Source of the DNA: Candidatus Poribacteria bacterium
GTDB taxonomy: Bacteria > Poribacteria > WGA-4E > WGA-3G
Assembly: GCA_958295815.1 (NCBI GenBank)
Contig: OY282374.1
Span: 4,182,682 to 4,246,681 of the forward strand
DNA: 64,000 bases
Reading direction: 5' to 3'
Both the position numbers and the translations under genes were made by a program. A model generated the notes under the pieces. That model saw only the letters and a program-made list of their open reading frames with translations. It had not been told where the DNA came from and searched no databases. How positions within the stretch are numbered: position 1 is the first letter of the stretch; each line of letters opens with the position of its first letter. Shown here one piece after another: positions 1 through 8,437 of this stretch.

Positions 1-2368
1 TCCGATGAAGTTTGGTTTCAGTCTCAGATTCGCCAATCCTGACGTGTTCCAACCCCATTTCGCCTGCCCGCTTTTCAGCGAGGAGTTCCTCCAAAAGGAT
101 CCGTAAAAACCAGATGCGATAAAGCTTCTCGCGTTCCGCAACTGACAGATAAGAATTATGATATGTTGTTGCTAAGGTATCAAATCGTTTTACAGATGCT
201 GTAACAATATCATCCAGTAAATCAGCACTGATATGACCGGCGTGTTCCTCGCTCATAAGTCCATCGTCTACTAAACGTTGGACAAGATGTGACACAAACT
301 CCAATGTTGCCGTGCGTTTAACAGCGCGTCGGGGCCACATCGCCGGGTCAACTATATTGACGATAGTTTCAAACATGCCAATAGGAGCAGGATCGGTTGC
401 CGTCATCGCGCGTCCCAATTTTCCAACCACAAGCGAAACCTCTGGAAATCGATTCATAATCAAATCCTGCTTCGCCATGACATCTTCCGCTTGTGTGATT
501 GAAGCACCAGGGAGCAGCACCGGCATAAATAGCAGTGCTCCTTCGTTCAGTGGCGGCATGAATTCTTGCCCAATATTTTTATAAAAAGGGGTCAACGGTA
601 TACTTGCGGCAAAAGCCAAAACTGCCAAGACGACTACAGCGAGTTTAGTCCAAATATTCTTTACCGCTAACCGAATAATCGGACGATAAACAGTTCTGAG
701 TAACCAAGTAATCCCATCCGCTAACTTTCTCAGGGGCCAACCGAGTAATGCCAGAAGTTGTGACACTCGCTTGGAAATCACACCTGTCCGAGTCCGCGTT
801 GGGTCTGTGAGTAAAAATGATGCTAAAACGGGTACCAGACTAATCGCCAAGAGAGCTGCACCCAGCATAGCGAAAGTTTTTGTATAGGCAAGCGGTTTGA
901 AAAGTTTACCCGCCTGACCGGTAAGAGAGAAAACAGGTATGAAGGCAACAATAACAATGAGCATCGCAAAGAAGATAGGCGGACCCACCTCTTTAGCAGC
1001 GCGGGTTACGACTTGAAGTTTGCTTTCGCCTGGGTGTGGTTCCTGTAGATGCCGCGTGATATTTTCTGTCATTACAATACCAGCATCTACCATGACACCA
1101 ATAGCGATGGCGATGCCACCCATCGACATGATGTTCGACGGCAAACCAATAATCCGCATACCTACAAACGAAAGTAGAACACCCAGCGGCAAGACAAGTG
1201 CTATTATCAGGCTACTCGAAAGTTGACCCAAGAAAAGTAGGATAACAGCTGCAGCAACGATGATTTCCTCTGTCAATGTTTCTTGCAGCGTGTCTGTTGC
1301 ACGGTGAATGAGATGGCTCCGGTCGTAGAACGGGACAATTCGGACGCCTGATGGAAGCCCCGGCGTAAGCTCGACTATTTTCGCCTTGACATTCTCAATA
1401 ACACGCAGCGGATTGTCACCGTATCGCATTAGCACAACACCACCGGTCGCTGGAATGCCCGCTTTGTCTAACGCACCACGCCTAAAGTCGGGACCTTCAC
1501 TAACTGTTCCAAGATTCTTTACGTAGACGGGTACGCCATCATGCTCCTTGACAACGATGTTTTCTATGTCCTCAATGCTTTTGATAAAACCCAAACCCCG
1601 AATCAGGAATTCCATCCCGCCTTCTTCAATAACCTTAGCACCAACATCAAGGTTGCTCCCACGGACGGCGTTGTAAACCGCTGACAGCGGCACATTATAC
1701 GCCAACAAAGTGTTCGGATCGATGTCGATCTGATACTGTTTAACGTGTCCGCCGACTGAGGCTACCTCAGAAACGCCATCCGCAGAGGCGAGATAGTAAC
1801 GGACTGTCCAATCTTGGAGCGTCCGAAGTTCATGGAGTTCTAAATTGGAAGCAACAAGTTTTTCTCCATCTTCTGGACAGATACCCGGTTTCGCGTAGCG
1901 TTCCGTCGGGTGCTTAGGGCAATAGTACCCGTTCTCAACCGTATACCAAAATACCTGTCCAACACCCGTCGCATCGGGACCGAGGACCGGCACAACACCT
2001 TCCGGCATGTCTTTTTGGGCAAGATTCATACGCTCAAGTACACGTGTGCGTGCCCAATAGAAATCAACTTCATCCTTGAAGATTATGTTAATGTAGCCAA
2101 AGCTAAACATTGAAGTCGAGCGAACATCTTTGACATCAGGAATCCCAAGCATGGTAATACTCAACGGATAGATAACCTGATCTTCAATATCTCGCGGGCT
2201 TCTTCCGGGCCAATCCGCAAAGACAATAACCTGGTTTTCGCCGATGTCAGGTAGCGCATCAATGGGTGTCTGATTCAATGCCCACCAACCCGCCATTGTT
2301 ACGAATACAAAGATAACGACGACCAATAGGCGGTTCTTCATACAGATTTCAATAATTCGGTTAATCAT
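1..2368 (-). CDS. cusA: CusA/CzcA-type heavy-metal RND efflux pump (C-terminus off window)
   Basis: Inner-membrane proton-driven pump of a tripartite RND system that exports monovalent or divalent metal ions from the periplasm through a TolC channel. The frame is open from ATG 2368 to the left edge, so 789 residues are visible and the C-terminal membrane half is missing. The start follows a GGGTGAGA ribosome site. Seen: first membrane helix near residues 11-30, the family stretch LPDIGENQVIVFADWPGRSP, and the TM4 proton-relay aspartate at D428 in GVMVDAG. The motif FMPPLNEG precedes a Met-rich cleft region like that of CusA. Oddity: residues about 147-173 form an inserted heavy-metal-binding module (YYCPKHP...PGICPEDGEKL) just before LRTLQDW, where E. 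coli CusA has a short loop. This insertion accounts for the shift of the relay aspartate from the usual position near 405. The family is certain; the metal (Cu/Ag versus Zn/Co/Cd) is inferred from the Met content and neighbours. Confidence 0.93.
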   Translation of the reverse strand, partial: MINRIIEICMKNRLLVVVIFVFVTMAGWWALNQTPIDALPDIGENQVIVFADWPGRSPRDIEDQVIYPLSITMLGIPDVKDVRSTSMFSFGYINIIFKDEVDFYWARTRVLERMNLAQKDMPEGVVPVLGPDATGVGQVFWYTVENGYYCPKHPTERYAKPGICPEDGEKLVASNLELHELRTLQDWTVRYYLASADGVSEVASVGGHVKQYQIDIDPNTLLAYNVPLSAVYNAVRGSNLDVGAKVIEEGGMEFLIRGLGFIKSIEDIENIVVKEHDGVPVYVKNLGTVSEGPDFRRGALDKAGIPATGGVVLMRYGDNPLRVIENVKAKIVELTPGLPSGVRIVPFYDRSHLIHRATDTLQETLTEEIIVAAAVILLFLGQLSSSLIIALVLPLGVLLSFVGMRIIGLPSNIMSMGGIAIAIGVMVDAGIVMTENITRHLQEPHPGESKLQVVTRAAKEVGPPIFFAMLIVIVAFIPVFSLTGQAGKLFKPLAYTKTFAMLGAALLAISLVPVLASFLLTDPTRTRTGVISKRVSQLLALLGWPLRKLADGITWLLRTVYRPIIRLAVKNIWTKLAVVVLAVLAFAASIPLTPFYKNIGQEFMPPLNEGALLFMPVLLPGASITQAEDVMAKQDLIMNRFPEVSLVVGKLGRAMTATDPAPIGMFETIVNIVDPAMWPRRAVKRTATLEFVSHLVQRLVDDGLMSEEHAGHISADLLDDIVTASVKRFDTLATTYHNSYLSVAEREKLYRIWFLRILLEELLAEKRAGEMGLEHVRIGESETETKLHR

Positions 2369-2469
2369 GTTCTCACCCGTTTCTTATAGGTGCGCTTTGC
2401 CAGTGGAATCTTTTTTTAAGAGTAATTCGCGCTAACAACTCCAAATCAAGACTAAGGAAATCTCTAAGG

Positions 2470-4461
2470 TTAATGTTGATGGGCAGGCGGTTTTGATTCT
2501 TCGCTACCGAGCGCACCCCCATAAGCACCTGATGCAGAACCTGTTAATTGCGTCTGTGAATCTATCAGGAAGTTGCCATGGGTAACGACCATATCGCCAG
2601 GGGTAAGTCCGCTAACAATCGGATAGTATCGGCGTTTGGTATTTGAGTCGTCCGATTTTCCCCAGGCTTCAGGACCCACCTCAACTTCAATTTGTTCATA
2701 ACCTGAGTCGCCACGATCCACGAAGACAATCTTCCGTAAACCCGTGTTAATGACCGCACTCTTAGGAACACTTAAGACTTCACCGGTCATAAGAAGCGGC
2801 TTTCCATCCCGTGGACACAACCCGGGTACAGTCGCATACGCATCCGGATGGTCAGGACATACGTATTTGAAAATCAATGATGGCAGATCTGCACGGATCG
2901 CAGGCGAAGTCAGATGCTGATGTACGTGAGAGTGCCCCGTCTCGGCTGCTGGCTGTTTTTCAACGAGATCCATACCGCAGATAGAACATTCCCCAAATTC
3001 ATCAGACTGCTCCTCAGGATGCATCGGGCATACCCACACAGACGTTGCCTCCGTAGATGCTGCCTCCGTAGATGCTTCCGTTTTTTTAACGAAATCCATA
3101 CCACAGATAGAACACTCTCCGAATTCATCAGATTGCTCTTCGGGATGCATCGGACATGCCCACCGTCCCTCTGTTTCAGACCCGGATTCAGATGCAACCA
3201 CATCGGGACGTGTCGGCTCCAGATCCATGCCACATATCTCACAATCATCGAGGTGTTCAGACGTAATCCATGGATGCATCGGGCACGCATACGGGGCTTC
3301 TGAGATCGCACCATCGGTATAGATTTCCGCAAGCGTCGGTTTTATTTGAAGTGTTACATACATCCCCGGACGGAGTCGTCCTGTCAGATTGGCGACTTCT
3401 ATCTGAACCTTCTGGGTCCGCGTTTGGGTGTGAAAGAATGGATAAATGTAAGTGACTTTACCAGAAAACGTTAATCCAGGCATCGACTGCGTCGTAATTT
3501 CAACGGTTTGTCCCATGTAAATCCACGGCAATTCATATTCGTAAACGTCTGCCATTATCCATAAACTATCGAGATCAGCAATACGGTAAAGATTCATACC
3601 TTTGTTCACATGTTGACCTTGACTAACGTTCATGTGAACCACAGTCCCAGCCATCGGTGCGAACAGCGGTAAGGTCGTACTCACTTCTCCTAGGTTCCGA
3701 ATATCCTCAATCTGGCTTGAAGTTAACCCGTACAATTCAAGTTTGGATTTCGCAGCCGTAACGGTCTGTTCAACTGATTTGCGGAGTTGGACGAATTCTG
3801 TATTTTTTAGTTCCTCGATACTTTTAAGCGCTGTTAAATATTCTTCCTGTGCCGTGACTAATTCCGGACTGTAGATAGACAAAAGTTCATCACCCTCACG
3901 CACCTTGATACCGGTGAAATCAATGTGCAAGTCCTCAATCCACCCAGAAATTCGTGTTGAAGCATAAGCCATACGCGTCTCGTTATAATCCAGAACACCG
4001 ACGGTTCGGATCTCACGCGATACCTCTCGGAAAACGACAGGCTCGGTGCGCACTGGAATCAATGCTTTCTGTTGCTCAGTCAGTTCCAGCCCTGAACCTT
4101 CATAAATAGGGATCAGATCCATCTTACAAACCGGACAACTACCAGGTTCTGACATTTTGACTGTCGGGTGCATAACACAAGTCCAGAACCGAATCGTTTT
4201 TTCTTTATCTGAGGATGCCAACATGGGTGCATGGACATGATCAGCGTGCTCATCCATACCAGACATGTCCTCCGACGTTACATCAGGTTCTTCACTTGGC
4301 GCATGATCAGCGTGTTTATCCATGCCAGACATGTCCTCTGATGCTGTGTCATGCTTTTCACTATCACGATGCGCCATCTCAGCCTTCTCTTGCTGACTAC
4401 AACCGAATATGAAAAGCAGGGTAATAAGCAGGATGGTTGCGCGGTAAAAATTCTTAAACAT
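2470..4461 (-). CDS. cusB: CusB-like RND periplasmic adaptor with five heavy-metal-binding modules
   Basis: Membrane-fusion protein that bridges the pump encoded downstream (CusA) to a TolC channel and probably hands metal to it. At 663 residues it is far longer than E. coli CusB (about 400). It starts with a lipoprotein signal ending at Cys21 (IFGC), then a Met/His-rich spacer with a doubled SEDMSGMDxHADH unit (66-bp offset, about 4239 and 4305). The first CPMHP-type module lies at 93-119. Barrel-sandwich and hairpin domains span roughly 125-375 (GWIEDLHIDFTG, LFAPMAGTVVHMNVSQGQ). Three modules of the CxxHP...CxxCGMD type follow at 391-414, 434-457 and 476-499, then a variant CPDHP...CPRDG module at 533-557. 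The normal membrane-proximal domain resumes at about 562 (VLSVPKSAVINTG). Modules 3 and 4 come from a recent 126-bp tandem duplication. The C-terminus is His-terminated (HQH). Family call is secure. Confidence 0.93.
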   Translation of the reverse strand: MFKNFYRATILLITLLFIFGCSQQEKAEMAHRDSEKHDTASEDMSGMDKHADHAPSEEPDVTSEDMSGMDEHADHVHAPMLASSDKEKTIRFWTCVMHPTVKMSEPGSCPVCKMDLIPIYEGSGLELTEQQKALIPVRTEPVVFREVSREIRTVGVLDYNETRMAYASTRISGWIEDLHIDFTGIKVREGDELLSIYSPELVTAQEEYLTALKSIEELKNTEFVQLRKSVEQTVTAAKSKLELYGLTSSQIEDIRNLGEVSTTLPLFAPMAGTVVHMNVSQGQHVNKGMNLYRIADLDSLWIMADVYEYELPWIYMGQTVEITTQSMPGLTFSGKVTYIYPFFHTQTRTQKVQIEVANLTGRLRPGMYVTLQIKPTLAEIYTDGAISEAPYACPMHPWITSEHLDDCEICGMDLEPTRPDVVASESGSETEGRWACPMHPEEQSDEFGECSICGMDFVKKTEASTEAASTEATSVWVCPMHPEEQSDEFGECSICGMDLVEKQPAAETGHSHVHQHLTSPAIRADLPSLIFKYVCPDHPDAYATVPGLCPRDGKPLLMTGEVLSVPKSAVINTGLRKIVFVDRGDSGYEQIEVEVGPEAWGKSDDSNTKRRYYPIVSGLTPGDMVVTHGNFLIDSQTQLTGSASGAYGGALGSEESKPPAHQH
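2971..3222 (-). repeat. 126-bp tandem duplication inside the CusB-like gene
   Basis: Two near-identical copies offset by exactly 126 bp (anchor CATACC at 2971 and 3097 on the plus strand) encode two 42-residue heavy-metal-binding modules differing at only a few codons. The linker between them also repeats a 15-bp EASTE/AASTE unit. The identity is far higher than to the other modules of the same protein, so the duplication is recent. Outer limits are approximate. Confidence 0.85.
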
Positions 4462-4559
4462 TTTTGAATTCCTTGTATTATCTGCGTTGTAGTTTTACAG
4501 GTCAAATCGCACACTCTGAAGGAATAGCAATAGACGAACGCTAAAACGCTATAAAAAAA

Positions 4560-6260
4560 CTACTCTCGGTTCAGTGGTTGCTTGGGTAATATCACACCAA
4601 CTGCCTGTTCTAACTGGGCGAGATGATGGCGATAATCGCGTAATGCTCGCTGCTCTTCAATCCTCAAGTTCAATAAAGTCCGTTGTACATCAAGAAAACT
4701 CAAAAAGTCAATTTGTGCCGCTTGGTAGGCTGTATTCGCGGCATCCAACGCTTGCTGTGCTTGCGGAAGCAGCGTCTGACGATAGAGACGAATACTCCGA
4801 TTCGCTGTTTCCATACCAAAATGATGTTTTTTTACAACAATACGGATATTGCTCTCAAGTTTTTCAATTTGATACGCCATCGCCTCAATTTTCACATCCA
4901 TTTCATGGATATACGAACTTCGGTGTGCGAACCATGCAGTATTTGCTGGATTTAATGTGCGTCGTGTGGAAAACGTCATCGGCATTTTTTGTGTGTGTTT
5001 CAAGTCTTCCATACTCCGGTTTTCAAAGTAACTCGAACCAAGAGTCGGATCAGGGTATGTCATTTGCTTCGCCATTTCCACAGCCAAGCCCATCTTACTA
5101 ATTGCCAACTTCTGTTTTTGGATTTCTTGACGTTCCTCAACTGCTAACGCATATAACTCAGTCAAAGTAGGTATAACGCGATCTTCTTCAATTGACACCG
5201 GAGCTCCCAACGGAAAATCCACAGAAGCGTTCAATAACGTATTAAGGCGCGCAATGATTGTTTCGCGTTGTTGTTCGAGCGTAATAATTGCATTCGCCAA
5301 TTTCGATAACTCTACCTGTGCCATAATGACGTTTGAATATTTGCCCTGTCCTACACGAAACTTCGTCTGCGCAATAGCGATCATCTGCTCCAGTAATTTT
5401 TGATTTTCTTCGTTAATATGGGTTGCCTCAACGAGAAAAAGATAATCGTAGTAAGCCAACTTGATATCGGTCACCAGATCTCGTAGAGCGATTTCAAACT
5501 CTTTTTGGGCGATCAACACATCTTCAGTAATGATCTGCCCTTTCAACGCTAAGGTCCCTGGAAACGGAAATTTCATTGCCACCATCTCTTTATGCCGCAT
5601 CGGTCCAACTTTCGTCCCAAGTTGTTTTGTGAAAGCATTATACTGACGTAACACGTTCTCTAAGTAGGCAGCCTGCGGATATTGCTCCAGCACCGCCCGA
5701 ATTTTTTCACGGATAGATTTCAAACCAGGGCTCCATTCGTACCCGAGTGCCACAAGGAGTTCCAACGTTATAGGCTCGGCAAGCCGAGTTCTCGCTGCTT
5801 CACGGGACGCTGCTAATTGCCGATAGGCTTTCATGGTGTCCGTTGAAAGATCGTAAAACAGATTTGGCATCGGTGTTTCACTTTCTAATTGGGCTTGCCA
5901 CTGTTTTTGATACTTCAACACCTTCGCCTCAATCTCGCTGAGAAACGGGTCTGGCTCTACAGTCGGTTCGCTTTCTGCATCGGCAATCTTGTTTTCTACT
6001 TCCGTATAGTAATACGCCGGTTGTTCTAACGCAGTACCATGCAATTCTTGGTACGTTTCCAGTTGATTATTCGCACACCCACTTACCAAAATAGCGAATA
6101 TTATAAGGCTGATGAATAAAGTAGCAGACCATTTCCGATAGTGAAAAAGGTAGCGATACAATGCACTTGAAACAGCGTTACGCTGGACGTGCCTGAACAG
6201 CACACCCATAGGGGCAAATAGATATCGCAATCCGTCTCTACTGTACAGTATCTGAATCAT
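4560..6260 (-). CDS. TolC-family outer-membrane efflux lipoprotein
   Basis: Outer-membrane channel component of the metal RND system, expected to form the trimeric exit duct for the adaptor and pump encoded downstream. About 566 residues from ATG 6260, which has a GGGGGAAAG ribosome site six bases upstream. That start overlaps the end of the preceding TolC gene by 23 bp, suggesting translational coupling. The frame itself runs back to 6335, and another ATG lies at 6209. A hydrophobic segment ends in the lipobox LVSGC about 62 residues from ATG 6260, an unusually long pre-sequence, so the true start may be further in. The mature part has long heptad-rich helices, a PFPGTL motif (seen also in the neighbour as PYPGTL) and two OEP repeats. 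The N-terminal 130 residues are an extension with little similarity to standard TolC. Family call is secure; the start is uncertain. Confidence 0.85.
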   Translation of the reverse strand: MIQILYSRDGLRYLFAPMGVLFRHVQRNAVSSALYRYLFHYRKWSATLFISLIIFAILVSGCANNQLETYQELHGTALEQPAYYYTEVENKIADAESEPTVEPDPFLSEIEAKVLKYQKQWQAQLESETPMPNLFYDLSTDTMKAYRQLAASREAARTRLAEPITLELLVALGYEWSPGLKSIREKIRAVLEQYPQAAYLENVLRQYNAFTKQLGTKVGPMRHKEMVAMKFPFPGTLALKGQIITEDVLIAQKEFEIALRDLVTDIKLAYYDYLFLVEATHINEENQKLLEQMIAIAQTKFRVGQGKYSNVIMAQVELSKLANAIITLEQQRETIIARLNTLLNASVDFPLGAPVSIEEDRVIPTLTELYALAVEERQEIQKQKLAISKMGLAVEMAKQMTYPDPTLGSSYFENRSMEDLKHTQKMPMTFSTRRTLNPANTAWFAHRSSYIHEMDVKIEAMAYQIEKLESNIRIVVKKHHFGMETANRSIRLYRQTLLPQAQQALDAANTAYQAAQIDFLSFLDVQRTLLNLRIEEQRALRDYRHHLAQLEQAVGVILPKQPLNRE

Positions 6261-7596
6261 CGATCTTTCCCCCAACAAGCTGCTCCAACCGAGCGAGATT
6301 TTGTTGATAGTCTGCAATCGCACGCATCCGAGCAAGATTAAAATTCAACCAAATGCTCTGTGTCTCAAGAAACCCGGTAATGCTCTTGGGACCTTCCTGA
6401 TGCCACGTTTCAGCCACTTCAATCGCAGCACCCGCTTGCGGAATAAGCGTAGTTTCATAGAGTTCAACGAGCCGTCGCGCGTTCTCAAGTCGAAAATAAA
6501 CCTTCCGCAGGGCAACCCGCGTTGCATCCTCAAGAGAGTGCTTGTTTGCTTTGACAACCTCACGGTTTTTCTGAGCCTCACGAATCTTGCTATCGTTCTT
6601 CAGACCAGACCACGGAATTGTTACGCCAAAACCGATGGTGAACGGATTTTTACCACTGCCAGGGGCATCTGGCATCAATGCTTCACCCGTCTCTATTGTC
6701 ATTAAATCAAGCTTAAGCATCGGTTTGGTTCGGAGTTCTGCAAGCGCAACGCCTTCGCTGGCTTTCTCGATGCTCAATCCGGCAATTCGCAACTCTTGCC
6801 GTTTCGACAGTGCCTGTTTCTCGACATCGGTTAAGGGTATGTCAAGTGGCTCGTAATCAACGGGGACAGTTGCCCCAAGCGTAGTTGATGAAGGAACGGA
6901 CAAGATCCCCGTGATGTTAGCATGCTCAACGCGCTGTAATTCCTCCAGTAGGATGAGATCATATTCCAATTGCGCGAGTTGACTCTGTGCCTTCAGTACG
7001 TCATTGAGCACTGCCTTCCCTTCGGCATAGCGAGAAGTGGCAATCGTGAGAATAGAGGCAACCAGTTCGTGATTTTGCCGCGTCAACTCGACTGCACGTT
7101 GGAGATACGCCAATTCGTGGTAACTCAGTTTCAGTTCAACTATGAGATCGCGTATCACCTGTTCATGCTTCACACGCTCAATCTCAATTGCCTTTTTGAC
7201 GACCTCTCCGGCTGCATCAAGGGTGCCAGGATATGGAAACGTCTGCGAAAAACTAACCCGATGGCGTTGCGGTCCGACCCGTGTTTCTACGCTTCGCATG
7301 TAGTAGCCATACATGAACATTGGATCAGGCAATGCTGTCACTTGTGGATACTGCTCAATCGTCGCCTGCCACCGCGCCTTTGCCGCACTCACCTTTGGAC
7401 TCCGCTCAACGGCAACCCGAATTAAGTTCGGTAGTTCAAGCGTTTCGGCAAATAAAGTCGCCACATCGGTGGCTTGCTCTGGCGTTGACGCTTCTTGGGT
7501 TATCCCATCTGCTTCTTTTGGCACCAGAACATTTAACACCATCATGCTCCAGATAACAACCACTGCCATTTGGTATAGTAAACTAATTCCACGCAT
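6238..7596 (-). CDS. TolC-family outer-membrane efflux protein
   Basis: A second outer-membrane efflux channel in the same operon, about 452 residues. Start chosen at ATG 7596 because AAGGAG lies six bases upstream; another in-frame ATG two codons earlier (7602) touches that site directly. A signal peptide covers about the first 30 residues. The mature protein shows the paired coiled-coil helices of the OEP fold, PYPGTLDAAGEVV in the first repeat and LARLEQLVGG at the end. It shares the layout of the next gene (PDPMF, GPQRHR, FP-PGTL motifs), so the two look like an old tandem duplication. Carrying two TolC proteins for one pump is uncommon: they may form alternative channels, or one may act as a CusC-like partner and the other elsewhere. 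No catalytic features are expected. The metal-export role comes from the neighbours. Confidence 0.88.
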   Translation of the reverse strand: MRGISLLYQMAVVVIWSMMVLNVLVPKEADGITQEASTPEQATDVATLFAETLELPNLIRVAVERSPKVSAAKARWQATIEQYPQVTALPDPMFMYGYYMRSVETRVGPQRHRVSFSQTFPYPGTLDAAGEVVKKAIEIERVKHEQVIRDLIVELKLSYHELAYLQRAVELTRQNHELVASILTIATSRYAEGKAVLNDVLKAQSQLAQLEYDLILLEELQRVEHANITGILSVPSSTTLGATVPVDYEPLDIPLTDVEKQALSKRQELRIAGLSIEKASEGVALAELRTKPMLKLDLMTIETGEALMPDAPGSGKNPFTIGFGVTIPWSGLKNDSKIREAQKNREVVKANKHSLEDATRVALRKVYFRLENARRLVELYETTLIPQAGAAIEVAETWHQEGPKSITGFLETQSIWLNFNLARMRAIADYQQNLARLEQLVGGKIDDSDTVQ

Positions 7597-7683
7597 TGTC
7601 ATCTCCTTGACAGGAGCATCGTTCTGAGCTTCCTCCCACCGGAGGTATTACGCTCAGAACGTGCCTCACTCGACTTGATGAGA

Positions 7684-8316
7684 TCAAAGTGAAATCTTGA
7701 CTCCCGGGCTAGTTACACGAATGCGAACCTCATGCTCATTACCCTTTGGCATAGCAATGAACCCTTCGTAGGTCTTGGACATTTTGCTGTACTTCAGCAA
7801 TGCCATCTTCGTCTCCCCTTCGGCATTGGTCACCTGAAGGGCAAGCTTAACATCGCCTAACTCAACCTCTCCATGATCTTGCACTGGGTACACACTGAAA
7901 TAGTGCGTCTTTCCCTTAATCTCATCGGTCTTTATCATGCCCTTCATTCCCATGTGGGACATCATCATTGTGTACGCATCTGTAGTTATCACATTGAGGT
8001 CAAATGTCAAATTTCCCACTGAAATTGTTTGAAGGTACTTATCTGGATTCGCCTTAAACATCTCTGCCTGCATGTCGTTGCAAAAATAATAGTCTTTTCC
8101 GTCCTGTTCGACTTTTACCATTGCTGATGGCTTCATCATCATGCCGTCAACTGCACAACGCACTTTGTCGCCATCGGCAGTCATGTGATCGCCATGCTGA
8201 TGGGCTGCATTTTCTTTGTGCCCCTCCTCTGCATTAAGCGAAACGATTGAGAACAGCAGCACACTTAAAATTGCCAAGAAAGATGCGACGATTCGCCGCG
8301 TCAATTTCATTTTCAT
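7684..8316 (-). CDS. Secreted YHS/TRASH-like metal-binding protein
   Basis: A 210-residue periplasmic protein in the metal-efflux operon, with a signal peptide of about 30 residues ending near LNAEEG. The start ATG 8316 has GGAG seven bases upstream. A short His/Met stretch (HQHGDHM) is followed at about residues 52-97 by a YHS/TRASH-like module: CAVDGMMM, then YYFCND..., then FKANPDKYL. In classical YHS domains the FC motif is followed by a second Cys after three residues; here that position is Gln (CNDMQ), so the site would have two Cys plus Met ligands. The second half is Met-rich (TMMMSHMGMKGM) with a beta-rich domain I do not recognise. Likely a periplasmic metal chaperone or sensor for the pump; this is inferred from context. 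Confidence 0.75.
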   Translation of the reverse strand: MKMKLTRRIVASFLAILSVLLFSIVSLNAEEGHKENAAHQHGDHMTADGDKVRCAVDGMMMKPSAMVKVEQDGKDYYFCNDMQAEMFKANPDKYLQTISVGNLTFDLNVITTDAYTMMMSHMGMKGMIKTDEIKGKTHYFSVYPVQDHGEVELGDVKLALQVTNAEGETKMALLKYSKMSKTYEGFIAMPKGNEHEVRIRVTSPGVKISL

Positions 8317-8437
8317 TTCATTACTCCTTTTTATAAGATTTAGGTGTCAAAACCCAATCCTTTAGGTGTGGGAGCGGTCAGAGAACCAAAAATTGAAAAA
8401 TGTGAATTCGGCACCGCCTTTCTACTCCCCTGTTAAC

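Noticed and set aside
4574..5101. A 175-codon frame on the plus strand
   Set aside because: Antisense to the TolC lipoprotein gene; no support.
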